DNA from: Tepidimonas sediminis
Lineage (GTDB): Bacteria > Pseudomonadota > Gammaproteobacteria > Burkholderiales > Burkholderiaceae_C
Direction of reading: 5' to 3'
Assembly (NCBI RefSeq): GCF_007556605.1
Contig: NZ_VJND01000001.1
Location: 1-64,000, forward strand
Length of the DNA stretch: 64,000 nt
The notes under the pieces: model-generated
Databases searched by the model: none
The model's input: only the letters and a program-made list of their open reading frames with translations
What the model was told of the DNA's origin: nothing
Made by a program: the position numbers and the translations under genes
Shown here: positions 47,208-55,753 of the stretch, one piece after another
Position numbering within the stretch: position 1 is the stretch's first letter
How the letters are laid out: each line of letters starts with the position of its first letter

Positions 47208-48135
47208 GGCCGTGACCTTCCAGGGCCCGGTAGATGAGGTCGCGCGAGAGGCGGTCGCTGAGCGACTCGGCGAATTTCAGCACGAAGTGCCGCAGGTAGA
47301 CGCCGCGCTTGAAGGCCACCCGCGCCACGTTGGTGCCGAACAGGTGGCCGGCCGGGCGCACCGCCAGCTCCGGCGGGCGCTCTTCGCCCGCCACCGCCAT
47401 CTCGGCGACGATCCCGACGCCCAGGCCAAGCTTGACGTAGGTCTTGATGACGTCCGAGTCGATCGCCTCCAGCACGATCTGCGGCGTCAGGCCCCGCTGC
47501 GCGAACGCCTGGTCGATGCGGGTGCGCCCGGTGAAGGTCGGGTGGTAGGTGATCAGCGGCTGCGCGGCCAGGTCCTCCAGCGTGATGCGCTCGCGCTCCA
47601 GCAACGGGTGGCCGGCCGGCAGCACCAGCACGTGCTGCCACTCGTAACAGGGCAGGGTCACCAGGTCCGGATACTGCGCCAGCGACTCGGTGGCGATGCC
47701 GATGTCGGCCACGTCCTCGAGCACCCAGCGTGCCACCTGATCCGGCGCGCCCTGGTGCAGGCTGATGCCGACCTTGGGGTAGAGCTGGCGCAGCCGCGCC
47801 ACCGGCGCGGGCAGCACGTAGCGCGCCTGCGTGTGGGTGGTGGCGATCGACAGGGTGCCGCTGTCCTGCGCGGCGTACTGCTCGCCGATGCGCTTGAGGT
47901 TGGCCACCTCGCGCATGATGATCTCGATGCTGCGCACGACCAGCTGGCCGGGCTCGGTCAGGCGCTTGATGCGCTTGCCGTGGCGCGCGAAGATGTCGAT
48001 GCCGAGCTCATCCTCCAGCTCCAGGATGGCCTTGGAGACGCCGGGCTGGGAGGTGTGCAGGGCCTTGGCTGCCTCGGTCAGGTTGAGGTTGCGGCGCACG
48101 GCCTCCAGCACGAAGCGGAACTGGTGCAGGTTCAT
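47191..48135 (-). CDS. CysB-family LysR-type transcriptional regulator
   Basis: This 314-residue regulator has an N-terminal winged helix (MNLHQFRFVLEAVRRNLNLT, then LHTSQPGVSKAILELEDELG) and a CysB-type effector domain with TTHTQARYVLP, the region that in CysB binds sulfate or acetylserine. CysB controls sulfate assimilation and cysteine synthesis; in betaproteobacteria this gene may regulate sulfur or sulfonate use. It follows lptG by 22 bases in the same direction and overlaps the aminotransferase gene. Target genes cannot be seen in the window. Confidence 0.88.
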   Translation of the reverse strand: MNLHQFRFVLEAVRRNLNLTEAAKALHTSQPGVSKAILELEDELGIDIFARHGKRIKRLTEPGQLVVRSIEIIMREVANLKRIGEQYAAQDSGTLSIATTHTQARYVLPAPVARLRQLYPKVGISLHQGAPDQVARWVLEDVADIGIATESLAQYPDLVTLPCYEWQHVLVLPAGHPLLERERITLEDLAAQPLITYHPTFTGRTRIDQAFAQRGLTPQIVLEAIDSDVIKTYVKLGLGVGIVAEMAVAGEERPPELAVRPAGHLFGTNVARVAFKRGVYLRHFVLKFAESLSDRLSRDLIYRALEGHGHDDQL

Positions 48136-48157
48136 GCGGTCGGACTCTCCAGGGGCG

Positions 48158-49267
48158 TCAGCGACGCAGCACCAGCCAGGCGAGCGCCGCCAGCGACAGC
48201 AGCAGGTACAGTGCCGCCGGTGCCCCCGCGGCCAGCCACGGCGCCCAGCCCAGCAGGTTGCCGATGTGACCGAAGATGCCGTTGAGCAGCACGTAGCTGA
48301 TGCCGATCATCACGCCGGCGAACACGTAGCCCGACAGCGCCTGCTGACGGAAGTGCAGGTAGGCAAACGGCAGCGCCAGCACCACCATCACGACGCAGCC
48401 GAGCGGATAGAACAGCTTGCGCCAGAACTCGATGGCGTAGCGCTGCGCGTTCTGGTCGTTGCGCTGCAGGTGGCGCGCGTACTGGAACAGGTCGAGCGTG
48501 GCCATGCGCTCGGGCTTGAGCAGCGCCACCTGCAGCATCTCCGCCCCGAGCGTGGTCGGCCACGTCAACGCCGGCAGCGTCTCCAGCGTCAGGCTGCCGT
48601 CGTCACGCTGGCGCTCGCGCCGCACCTGCTGCAGCTGCCACGCGCCACCGCCGGGCGGGGCGCTGCCGCTGGCGGCCTCGACGATCTCCTGCAGGCGGCC
48701 ATCGGCTCCGAAGCGGTGGATGCGTACCGCGCGCAGCTCGCCTTGGGGCGTCAACGCCCGCACATTGACGATGGTGACGGCCTCGCCGTCGCGTTCGCGC
48801 AGCCAGGCGCCGGTGGCGCCGACGCTGATGCCGCCGCGGTACTGTGCCTTGAGCAGCTGGGCCTGGCGCGCCGCCGGTGGCGCGACGTAGTCGCCGATCA
48901 GGAACGTCAGCAGGGCGAACGGCAGCCCCAGTCCCAGGATCAGCCGCAGCGCGCGCCCGGGGCCCAGCCCGCTGGTGCGCAGGATCGTGAACTCCGAATC
49001 GCGCGCCAGCCGCGCCAGCGCGTAGACGCTGCCGATCAGCACCGCGATGGGCAGCAGCTCGTAGGCGCGCGACGGCAGCTGCAGCGCCACCAGCATCAGG
49101 GCGTCTTCCAGCCCGAAGCGCTCGCCCGGGCGCGTCAACGACGGCGCGCCCAAGCCCCCTAGCTCGTCGACCAGGTCGAAGAACGCGAACAACGCCAGAA
49201 AGCCCGCCAGCACGAACAGGATGGCGCCCAGCGCCTCGCCGTGCAGCAGGCGGCGCACCGTCCTCAT
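48158..49267 (-). CDS. lptG: LPS export ABC transporter permease LptG
   Basis: This 369-residue inner-membrane permease, with LptF and the LptB ATPase, extracts lipopolysaccharide and passes it to LptC. It has helices near residues 12-32, 60-85, 100-120 at the N-terminal side and three more after about 285, with a periplasmic beta-jellyroll domain between (about 130-270). LPIAVLIGSVYALARLARDSEF is the coupling-helix region. The start overlaps the lptF stop (ATGA, 49264-49267), giving a translationally coupled pair. Confidence 0.92.
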   Translation of the reverse strand: MRTVRRLLHGEALGAILFVLAGFLALFAFFDLVDELGGLGAPSLTRPGERFGLEDALMLVALQLPSRAYELLPIAVLIGSVYALARLARDSEFTILRTSGLGPGRALRLILGLGLPFALLTFLIGDYVAPPAARQAQLLKAQYRGGISVGATGAWLRERDGEAVTIVNVRALTPQGELRAVRIHRFGADGRLQEIVEAASGSAPPGGGAWQLQQVRRERQRDDGSLTLETLPALTWPTTLGAEMLQVALLKPERMATLDLFQYARHLQRNDQNAQRYAIEFWRKLFYPLGCVVMVVLALPFAYLHFRQQALSGYVFAGVMIGISYVLLNGIFGHIGNLLGWAPWLAAGAPAALYLLLSLAALAWLVLRR

Positions 49268-50352
49268 GGCGTCGCTCCGGCGAGCCGGCGCGGCCGGGGG
49301 CTCTCATGCCAGGCCAACCAGCCCAGCGTCAGCAGCGCCACGCCCCCGTGCAGCAGCAGCGCGAACGTCCATGGATCGACGCGGCCACGGCTGGCCCAGC
49401 CCTGGCCGGCGCCCAGCAGGTTGTAGTACACGACGAAGGCCAGCAGCATGAACAGCAGGTGGCCGCCGCGGCCCACGCGCGGCTGGGCCGAGGTGGCCGC
49501 CAGTCCGAGCAGCGTCAGGTTGACGGCGCTGAGCACCAGCCCGACGCGCCAGGCCAGTTCGGCATGGTCGGCCGCCTGTCCGCGCGCCAGCAGGATCCAG
49601 GTCGGCATCGCGCTGTGCCGCCGCAGCTCCGTCGCCGGGGGCGGGGCCTCGGCGACGCGCAGCGTGTAGCGCTCGAAGCTGGCCAGTTCCCGGCCGGCAC
49701 CGTCGGCCGGGCGCTGCCAGCGCTGGCCGTCCAGCAGCGTCAGCCACGTGCCGCGCTCGTCACCGTGGAGAGTGCCGGCGCGCGCCGTCACCACGCTGGT
49801 GCTGCCGTCCGCGGCGGTGTCGGCGACGAAAATGTTGCGCCCGCCGCGCCCGGCCTCGGCCTCGCGGTCGACGAACAGCACGCGCCGCCCGCCGGCCGAC
49901 TCCTGGAACTGGCCCGGCGCGATGCGCTGCAGATCGCCGCGCTGCTCGTAGCGCTGGCGCAGCTCGTCGCGCTGCTGCTGCGCCCATGGCGTCACCAGCA
50001 GCGCCAGCACCGCCACCGCCAGCCACACCGGCCAGGCGAAGCGCACGATCGGTGCCACGAAGCCGCCCAGGCCCACGCCACAGGTGCGCCAGATCACCAG
50101 CTCGCTGTCGCGCTGCAGGCGCGCCAGCGTGCCCACGACGGCGGCCAGCAGCGCCACCGTCAGCACCACCCCGAGCTGGCCCAGCACCGCGTACGTCAGG
50201 AACAGCAGCAGCGCCTGCGGATCGACCTCGCCACGGCTGGCCTGGCCGAGCGTGCGCACCAGCAGCATCGTCAGCACCACCGTCAGCATCACGACCAGCG
50301 CCGCACCGAAGGCGCGCGCCAGCTCGCGACGCAGTGACGATTCGAATAACAT
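49264..50352 (-). CDS. lptF: LPS export ABC transporter permease LptF
   Basis: This 362-residue partner of LptG begins MLFESSLRRELARAFGAALV, a typical LptF N terminus, and has helices near 14-35, 50-75, 95-115 and three after about 265, flanking a periplasmic domain. VVGTLARLQRDSELVIWRTCG is the coupling helix. AGGAG precedes the ATG on the minus strand, and CATAAT (minus, 50388 to 50383) is a likely -10 that overlaps the start codon of the divergent pepA gene. The large open frame extending further upstream is antisense of pepA and not real. Confidence 0.93.
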   Translation of the reverse strand: MLFESSLRRELARAFGAALVVMLTVVLTMLLVRTLGQASRGEVDPQALLLFLTYAVLGQLGVVLTVALLAAVVGTLARLQRDSELVIWRTCGVGLGGFVAPIVRFAWPVWLAVAVLALLVTPWAQQQRDELRQRYEQRGDLQRIAPGQFQESAGGRRVLFVDREAEAGRGGRNIFVADTAADGSTSVVTARAGTLHGDERGTWLTLLDGQRWQRPADGAGRELASFERYTLRVAEAPPPATELRRHSAMPTWILLARGQAADHAELAWRVGLVLSAVNLTLLGLAATSAQPRVGRGGHLLFMLLAFVVYYNLLGAGQGWASRGRVDPWTFALLLHGGVALLTLGWLAWHESPRPRRLAGATP

Positions 50353-50385
50353 CCGGGGCTCCTGCGGGATGACCGAGCGCGAATT

Positions 50386-51861
50386 ATGGACTTCGATCTG
50401 CAGACCCTGGACCTGCGCGGCGCCGCCGACGTCGCGGTGGATGCTCTCATCGTCGCGTGGCCGGATGGCCTGACGGCCGACGCCGCCGACGGGGCCTTGG
50501 CGGCCTGGATCGGTCAGGCGCTGCACGATGGGGATCTCGGTACCGAGGCCGGCCACTGGCTGGCCGGTCACCGCGTCAGCGGGGTGGCGGCGCGCCGCGT
50601 GGTGGTGGTGCGCTGCGGCGACGGCAGCGCGCGCCGCCTGCGCCAGGCGGTGGCCGCGGCGTGGGGGGCGCTGCAGGCTGCGGCGCCGCGCACGCTGGCG
50701 CTGCTGCTGCCGCGCGCCGAGGAGGCCGCGGTCACCGCGGCGGTGCTGACCATCGCCGAGGCCAGTTACCGCTACACGACCACGCTGTCCGACCCCAAGC
50801 CGCGCGCGCTGCGTCGGGTGGTGGTCGGCGTGCCGCAGGCCGCCGCGCTGCGGCAGGCCTTCGACTGGGCGGTGGCCACGGTGCACGGGCAGGAGTTGGC
50901 CAAGGAGTGGGCCAACCGCCCGGCCAACCATGCCCGTCCGGCCGACCTGGCCGAGGCGGCGCAGGCGCTGGCCGGACCGGGGCTGGAGGTGGAGGTGCTG
51001 GGGCCGAAGGAGGTCGAGCGGCTCGGCATGGGGGCGCTGCTGGCGGTGGCGCGCGGCAGCCGCGAGCCGCTGCGCTTCATCGTGCTGCGCTACCGCGGCG
51101 CGCCCAAGCGCGAGGCGCCCGTGGTGCTGGTGGGCAAGGGGATCACCTTCGACACCGGCGGCATCTCGCTCAAGCCCGCCGCCGAGATGGACGAGATGAA
51201 GTTCGACATGAGCGGGGCGGCGGCGGTGCTCGGGGTGTTCGCGGCGTTGGCGCGCCTGCGCCCGGTGCTCAACGTGGTCGGGCTGATCCCGGCGTGCGAG
51301 AACATGCCCGGCGGCGCCGCGGTCAAGCCCGGTGACGTCGTGCGCAGCCTGAGCGGCCAGACCATCGAGATCCTCAACACCGACGCCGAGGGACGGCTGA
51401 TCCTGTGCGACGCGCTGACCTACGCGCAGCGCTTCAAGCCGCGCGCCATCGTCGACGTGGCCACGCTCACGGGTGCCTGCGTGATCGCGCTGGGGGGCGT
51501 GCGCAGCGGCCTGTTCGCCAGCGACGACGTGCTGGCGCAGACGCTGCTGGAGGCTGGCGAGGCGGCGCAGGATCCGTGCTGGCGGCTGCCGCTGGACGAG
51601 GACTACGCCGAGGCGCTCAAGAGCCGCTTCGCGGACGTGGCCAACGTCGGTGGCCGCCCGGCCGGGGCGGTGACCGCGGCCAAGTTCCTGCAGCGCTTCG
51701 CCGGCGCGGTGCCGTGGGCGCACCTGGACATCGCCGGCACCGCCTGGAAGGGCGGCAAGGACAAGGGCGCCACCGGCAGGCCGGTGCCGCTGCTGGTGCG
51801 CTGGCTGCTGCAGCAGGCGCCGGCCCGTCCCCGCCGCGAACGCCGGGGAGCGCGTGCATGA
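50386..51861 (+). CDS. pepA: Leucyl aminopeptidase (M17)
   Basis: This 491-residue hexameric di-metal aminopeptidase removes N-terminal residues from peptides, and in enterobacteria also binds DNA. Metal and catalytic residues are in VGKGITFDTGGISLKP (about 247-262), DMSGAAAVLG and the signature NTDAEGRLILCDAL (about 332-345). The N-terminal macro-like domain is normal in size. The gene diverges from lptF with 33 bases between starts and overlaps holC at its end (51858-51861). Confidence 0.95.
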   Translation: MDFDLQTLDLRGAADVAVDALIVAWPDGLTADAADGALAAWIGQALHDGDLGTEAGHWLAGHRVSGVAARRVVVVRCGDGSARRLRQAVAAAWGALQAAAPRTLALLLPRAEEAAVTAAVLTIAEASYRYTTTLSDPKPRALRRVVVGVPQAAALRQAFDWAVATVHGQELAKEWANRPANHARPADLAEAAQALAGPGLEVEVLGPKEVERLGMGALLAVARGSREPLRFIVLRYRGAPKREAPVVLVGKGITFDTGGISLKPAAEMDEMKFDMSGAAAVLGVFAALARLRPVLNVVGLIPACENMPGGAAVKPGDVVRSLSGQTIEILNTDAEGRLILCDALTYAQRFKPRAIVDVATLTGACVIALGGVRSGLFASDDVLAQTLLEAGEAAQDPCWRLPLDEDYAEALKSRFADVANVGGRPAGAVTAAKFLQRFAGAVPWAHLDIAGTAWKGGKDKGATGRPVPLLVRWLLQQAPARPRRERRGARA

Positions 51862-52325
51862 CCGAGGTGGTGTTCCACCTCAACGTGGGGGCGGAGGGGC
51901 GCGCCGTTCGCCTCTACCTGTGCCGCCTGCTGGCCAAGGCGCACGCCGCGCGCGCGCGGGTGTGGGTGGTGGTGCCCGAGGACGAACTGGCGCCACTGGA
52001 CGAGGCCCTGTGGACGTTGCCGGCCGATGACTTCGTGCCGCACGTGCGGCACGACCAGCCCGCGGCGCTGCGCCAGCGCTCGCCGATCGTGCTGGCCACG
52101 GCGGCGCAGCAGCCCGAGGGGCGCCGTGACGTGGTGGTCAACGCGCAGCCCGAGTGGCTGTCGTGGCTGGAGGAGGCGGCGCCGGCGCGCGTCATCGAGG
52201 TGGTGGGCAGCGACGAGGCGGCCAAGGCCCAGGCACGCCAGCGCTGGCGCCGCTACCAGCAGCTGGGCTGGCCCCCGCGCCTGCACGACCGCGCGGCCCG
52301 CCCGGCGGCGGTGCCGGAGGGCTGA
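51858..52325 (+). CDS. holC: DNA polymerase III chi subunit
   Basis: This 155-residue clamp-loader accessory subunit binds psi and single-strand-binding protein. It has VVFHLNVGAEGRAVRLYLCR at the start, then VWVVVPEDELAPLDEALWTL and RYQQLGWPPRLHDR near the end, matching HolC. The pepA-holC order is conserved in proteobacteria. The start overlaps the pepA stop. No psi (holD) gene is seen nearby, as is common outside enterobacteria. Confidence 0.88.
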   Translation: MTEVVFHLNVGAEGRAVRLYLCRLLAKAHAARARVWVVVPEDELAPLDEALWTLPADDFVPHVRHDQPAALRQRSPIVLATAAQQPEGRRDVVVNAQPEWLSWLEEAAPARVIEVVGSDEAAKAQARQRWRRYQQLGWPPRLHDRAARPAAVPEG

Positions 52326-52326
52326 G

Positions 52327-52665
52327 ATGGCGCCGGGCCGCCAGCCGCCGGCCTTGGTGCCGACGCTGACCGACATCGTGGCGCCCGGCGTCACGCCGGC
52401 GGATCGGGCGGCCTGTGGCACGTCCGATCCGCCGGCTTCAGCGCCGCTCGATGAGGCGCTCGTCGACGAGCTCGTCGACCGCGTCATGGCACGCCTGCAG
52501 CCGTTGCTGCAGGAGCGGCTGCAGGCAGTCTGGGCCGAATGGGTGGGGCGCCGGCTGGCCGAGGAGGTGCCGGTGCTGGTCAACGACCTGGCCGACGTGG
52601 TGCGCGCGGAAGTCGTGCGCACCTTGGGGGCAACCCGAAGCGGGCGGGCGCACGGCCCGGATTGA
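52327..52665 (+). CDS. DUF2486-like small protein after holC (function unknown)
   Basis: This 112-residue soluble protein begins with a Pro-rich lead containing PTLTDIVAPG, a phrase I associate with DUF2486 proteins of Burkholderiales that follow holC. The C-terminal half, LVDELVDRVMARLQPLLQER through VNDLADVVRAEVV, is an amphipathic helix likely to form a coiled coil. No catalytic motif is seen. It starts one base after the holC stop (TGAG ATG) and is probably cotranscribed with pepA-holC. The family assignment is from memory of short motifs, so moderate. Confidence 0.6.
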   Translation: MAPGRQPPALVPTLTDIVAPGVTPADRAACGTSDPPASAPLDEALVDELVDRVMARLQPLLQERLQAVWAEWVGRRLAEEVPVLVNDLADVVRAEVVRTLGATRSGRAHGPD

Positions 52666-52756
52666 TATCGGTTTTGGTGTATCTTTTGGGTTCGCGCGCG
52701 CAATCCGGTGTTGCGCGCAAACCGTTGCAACCATTTCCGTTCCAGAAGGGGCACCC

Positions 52757-53935
52757 ATGCACGTGTACACCAAATTGGCCATCGCGGCCGCGGCCGCCAT
52801 CGCGCTGACGGCCTGTGGCAAGAAGGAGGAAGCCAAGCCCGCCGCCCAGGGTCCGGCGGTGGAGCCGATGGTCGTCAAGATCGGCCACGTCGGCCCGACC
52901 AGCGGCCCGATCGCGCACCTGGGCAAGGACAACGAGAACGGCGCCCGCATGGCCATCGAGGAGCTCAACGCCGCCGGCATCCAGCTGGAGGGGCGTCCGG
53001 TCAAGTTCGAGCTGCTGGCCGAGGACGACGCCGCCGACCCGAAGCAGGGCACGGCCGCGGCGCAGAAGCTGGTCGACGCCAAGGTCAACGGCGTGATCGG
53101 TCACCTCAACTCCGGCACCACCATTCCGGCCTCGCAGATCTACAACGCCGCGGGCATTCCGCAGATCTCGCCGTCGGCCACCAACCCGAAGTACACGCGC
53201 CAAGGCTTCAACAACGTGTTCCGCGTGGTCGCGGATGACACCCACCTGGGCGGCACGCTGGGCAAGTACGCGGTTGAGCAGCTCGGTGCCAAGAAGGTCG
53301 CGGTGATCGACGACCGCACGGCCTACGGCCAGGGCGTGGCCGACGAATTCGAGAAGGGGGTCAAGGCCGCCGGTGGCGAAGTGGTCGACCGCGAGTTCAC
53401 CAACGACAAGGCCACCGACTTCAACGCCATCCTGACCAAGATCAAGGCCAAGAAGCCCGACGTGATCTTCTTCGGCGGCATGGACGCGGTGGCGGGCCCG
53501 ATGCTCAAGCAGATGAAGCAGCTGGGCATCAACGCCAAGTTCATGGGCGGCGACGGCATCTGCACCAGCGAGCTGCCCAAGCTGGCCGGCGACGGCATGG
53601 CCGACGAGCAGGTCTACTGCGCCGAGGCCGGTGGCGTCGAGGGCGAACAGAAGGCGGCGATGGACAAGTTCCGCGCCGACTTCAAGGCCAAGTTCGGCGT
53701 GGACGTGCAGGTGTACGCGCCGTATGTGTACGACGCCGTGCACGTGATGGTCAAGGCCATGCAGAACGCCAACTCGGCCGATCCGGCCAAGTACCTGCCG
53801 GCGCTCAAGCAGATCAGCCACAAGGGCGTGACCGGTCTGATCGAGTTCGACGAGAAGGGCGACATCAAGAACGGTGCGCTGACGCTCTACACCTACAAGG
53901 GTGGTCAGCGCTCGGAGATCGCGGTCGTGCGTTGA
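52757..53935 (+). CDS. Branched-chain amino acid ABC transporter binding lipoprotein (LivK-like)
   Basis: This 392-residue periplasmic binding protein of the type I Leu/Ile/Val fold has a signal peptide with lipobox LTAC (cysteine at about 20), so it is probably lipid-anchored, unlike E. coli LivK. The body has KIGHVGPTSGPIAHLGKDNE, VNGVIGHLNSGTTIPASQIY and ISPSATNPKYTRQGFNNVFR, the ligand-binding loop region, then DDRTAYGQGVADEF. No livHMGF genes are adjacent, so the permease must lie elsewhere. Three hairpins follow. Confidence 0.9.
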   Translation: MHVYTKLAIAAAAAIALTACGKKEEAKPAAQGPAVEPMVVKIGHVGPTSGPIAHLGKDNENGARMAIEELNAAGIQLEGRPVKFELLAEDDAADPKQGTAAAQKLVDAKVNGVIGHLNSGTTIPASQIYNAAGIPQISPSATNPKYTRQGFNNVFRVVADDTHLGGTLGKYAVEQLGAKKVAVIDDRTAYGQGVADEFEKGVKAAGGEVVDREFTNDKATDFNAILTKIKAKKPDVIFFGGMDAVAGPMLKQMKQLGINAKFMGGDGICTSELPKLAGDGMADEQVYCAEAGGVEGEQKAAMDKFRADFKAKFGVDVQVYAPYVYDAVHVMVKAMQNANSADPAKYLPALKQISHKGVTGLIEFDEKGDIKNGALTLYTYKGGQRSEIAVVR

Positions 53936-53943
53936 GGCGCATG

Positions 53944-53984
53944 CGCCACCGCCCCGGCGCCTGACAGGCGCCGGGGCGGTGGCG
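53944..53984. repeat. Long perfect inverted repeat (18-base arms) after the LivK-like gene
   Basis: The arms 53944-53961 and 53967-53984 are exactly complementary, begin GCCACCGCC, and enclose the loop TGACA. No T run follows. It may be a 3' mRNA stabiliser or a bidirectional block ahead of the true terminator at 54008. Confidence 0.75.
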
Positions 53985-54007
53985 GCAGGCTGCGTTCCCC
54001 GCGCAAG

Positions 54008-54031
54008 CCCCCGCCAGCCGGCGGGGGTTTT
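54008..54031 (+). terminator. Terminator after the LivK-like gene
   Basis: CCCCCGCC and GGCGGGGG arms with loop AGCC are followed by TTTT. Confidence 0.88.
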
Positions 54032-54074
54032 CGTTTGCGGGGGCGGCGGCGCGGCGTCGGCCGACGTCCCATGC

Positions 54075-54098
54075 AAAAGCCCCGCGCGAGGGCGGGGC
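54075..54098 (-). terminator. Terminator of the SWIB gene
   Basis: On the minus strand GCCCCGC and GCGGGGC arms are followed by TTTT (54078 to 54075). It lies 37 bases after the SWIB stop. Confidence 0.8.
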
Positions 54099-54134
54099 CT
54101 TCGAGGGTGCGGGCGCCGCGGCGCCGGCGTGCCT

Positions 54135-54491
54135 TCAGGACAGGTGCGAGCTGATGATCTTGGTCATCTCGAACATCGACACCTGCGCCTTCTTCAGCAC
54201 CGCCTTGAGCTTGGCGTCGGCGTTGATCATGCGCTTGTTGGTGGCGTCCTGCAGCTTGTTCTTCTTGATGTATTCCCACACCTTCTTGGTCACCTCGGTG
54301 CGCGGCAGCGGCTTGGCGCCGACGATGGCGGCCAGCTCGGCGCTGGGGGTCATCGGCTTCATGAACGCCGCGTTGGGCGTGCGCTTCGGCGCGGCGGTGG
54401 CCTTGGCCGCGGCCGGCTTGGCGGCCGCAGGCTTGGCCGTCTTGGCCGCGGAGGTGGACTTGGGCGAGGCAGCTTTCTTCGCAGTGGCCAT
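54135..54491 (-). CDS. SWIB/MDM2-domain protein with histone H1-like tail
   Basis: This 118-residue protein has an N-terminal tail (about 1-42) of Ala, Lys and Pro repeats, such as KTAKPAAAKPAAAKATAAPK, very like bacterial histone H1-like proteins, followed by a SWIB domain (about 45-118): MKPMTPSAELAAIVGAKPLP, TKKVWEYIKKNKLQD and TNKRMINADAKLKAVL. SWIB domains occur in eukaryotic chromatin remodellers and in scattered bacteria. DNA binding or nucleoid packing is likely but unproven. ATG 54491 gives the standard tail; the gene is monocistronic with its own terminator. Confidence 0.9.
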   Translation of the reverse strand: MATAKKAASPKSTSAAKTAKPAAAKPAAAKATAAPKRTPNAAFMKPMTPSAELAAIVGAKPLPRTEVTKKVWEYIKKNKLQDATNKRMINADAKLKAVLKKAQVSMFEMTKIISSHLS

Positions 54492-54674
54492 GAGTCGATC
54501 CTTGGGTTGGTTGCAAGCTCGCCACGCAGCGCCACGCGGGCGCACGCATGGATGGCTGCATCGTACTGCCAAGAAGGCGCTTTTTCCAGCGTCCGCACGC
54601 CCCGAGGCCCCTTGGACGGGGTTTTCCCGGAGGCGCGGCGGCGCGGGCGTTGCGTGGCGCAGACGCGGCGGCGC

Positions 54675-55496
54675 TCAGCCCCGCCACGCCTTCCACGTCA
54701 TGGCCGCCGCCAGGCCGTACAGCAGCAGCGCAAACACGCGCTTGAGCGTGGCCACCGGCAGCGCGTGCGCCACGCGCACGCCCACCGGCGCCATCAGCAC
54801 GCTGGCGCTGGCGATCACCGCCAGCGCCGGCAGGAACACGTAGCCCAGCGCGCCGGCCGGCCGCCCCGGCACGCCCGCTCCGGACCACAGGTATCCCAAG
54901 CCGTTGGCCAGCGCGATCGGAAAGCCCAGCGCGGCGCTGGTGGCCACCGCCTGATGCATGACCACGCCGCACCACGTCATGAACGGCACGCTGATGAACC
55001 CCCCGCCGGCGCCCACGAGGCCGGAGAGAAAGCCGATCGCGCCGCCGGCGGCCAGCTGTCCCGCCGGTCCGGGCAGACCCCGCCCCGTGCCGCCCTGCGG
55101 CCTGGCGGCCGAGCGCAGCATCTGCGTGGCCGAGAAGGCCACGAAGCCCGCGAACAGCAGCGCCAGCCAGCGACCCGACAGCACGCGGAACGCACCGGCG
55201 CCGGCCAGCAGCGCGCCCAGCACGATGCCCGGCGCGAGCCGGCGCACCAGATCCCAGCGTACCGCGCCGCGGCGGTGGTGCGCGCGCACGCTCGACAGCG
55301 ACGTGAAGACGATCGTGGCCATCGAGGTGGCGATCGCCATCTTGACCGCCAGGTCACCGGCAACGCCGCGCTGCGCGAGGATGAAGGTGAGGAAGGGCAC
55401 CATCAGCATGCCGCCCCCGATGCCGAGCAGTCCCGCCAGGAAACCGGTGGCGATGCCCAGCGCGACCAGTTCGGCGATCAGCAACGGTTCGAGCAT
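54675..55496 (-). CDS. TauE/SafE family sulfite/sulfonate-type permease
   Basis: This 273-residue inner-membrane protein has about eight helices. Two repeat blocks, GFLAGLLGIGGGMLMVPFLT (about 18-37) and GFLSGLVGAGGGFISVPFMT (about 150-169), are the duplicated TauE/SafE signature. Members move sulfite, sulfoacetate or other small anions, direction often outward. No sulfonate-degradation genes are adjacent, so the substrate is open. The gene is downstream of the 6S RNA gene in the same direction. Confidence 0.9.
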   Translation of the reverse strand: MLEPLLIAELVALGIATGFLAGLLGIGGGMLMVPFLTFILAQRGVAGDLAVKMAIATSMATIVFTSLSSVRAHHRRGAVRWDLVRRLAPGIVLGALLAGAGAFRVLSGRWLALLFAGFVAFSATQMLRSAARPQGGTGRGLPGPAGQLAAGGAIGFLSGLVGAGGGFISVPFMTWCGVVMHQAVATSAALGFPIALANGLGYLWSGAGVPGRPAGALGYVFLPALAVIASASVLMAPVGVRVAHALPVATLKRVFALLLYGLAAAMTWKAWRG

Positions 55497-55577
55497 GAGA
55501 TGACGAGGCAGGCTGCGCGACGCCGGGGCGCGCGGGCACTGCGCGGCAGACGGCCGGGATGGAGGGGCAGAGGAGGG

Positions 55578-55747
55578 TGTCTGCCAAACCGCCGGACCGG
55601 CATCCTGAACGCGGAGGTTCAGGTGGGCGAGGGCAGCGCGGCTTCGGGTTCGTCTGACGCGAGACGATCGCGCCCGCCGCGCGATGTACCAAGCCCGGGC
55701 TCTACGAGCATTGGTTCAAGGAATGTAGGGCCCGACGGATGGCAGAC
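55578..55747 (-). ncRNA. ssrS: 6S RNA
   Basis: This roughly 170-base region downstream of zapA on the same strand has the expected position and shape of 6S RNA, which mimics an open promoter and sequesters sigma-70 RNA polymerase. The predicted ends pair: GTCTGCC at the 5' end (55747 to 55741) with GGCAGAC at the 3' end (55585 to 55579). The 5' half continues with GGGCCCTACATTCCTTGAAC and the 3' half with complementary G/C-rich segments, leaving a central unpaired region. TACAAT (55759 to 55754) ends exactly 7 bases before the predicted first base G. No gene occupies the stretch. The usual gammaproteobacterial neighbour ygfA is absent. Confidence 0.82.
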
Positions 55748-55753
55748 GGCCCG

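Noticed and set aside
49264-51723. lptF extended upstream to 819 codons
   Set aside because: The extension is antisense of pepA. The LptF family start MLFES at 50352 has a Shine-Dalgarno and a -10.
52660-52690. TTGATA and TATCTT as -35/-10 of the LivK-like gene
   Set aside because: The spacer is only 12 bases, too short for a sigma-70 promoter; the A/T-rich stretch may still contain a promoter I cannot place.
55500-55745. Protein-coding frames in the gap between the TauE gene and zapA
   Set aside because: The frames there lack domains and the stretch is better explained by 6S RNA with paired ends and a promoter.
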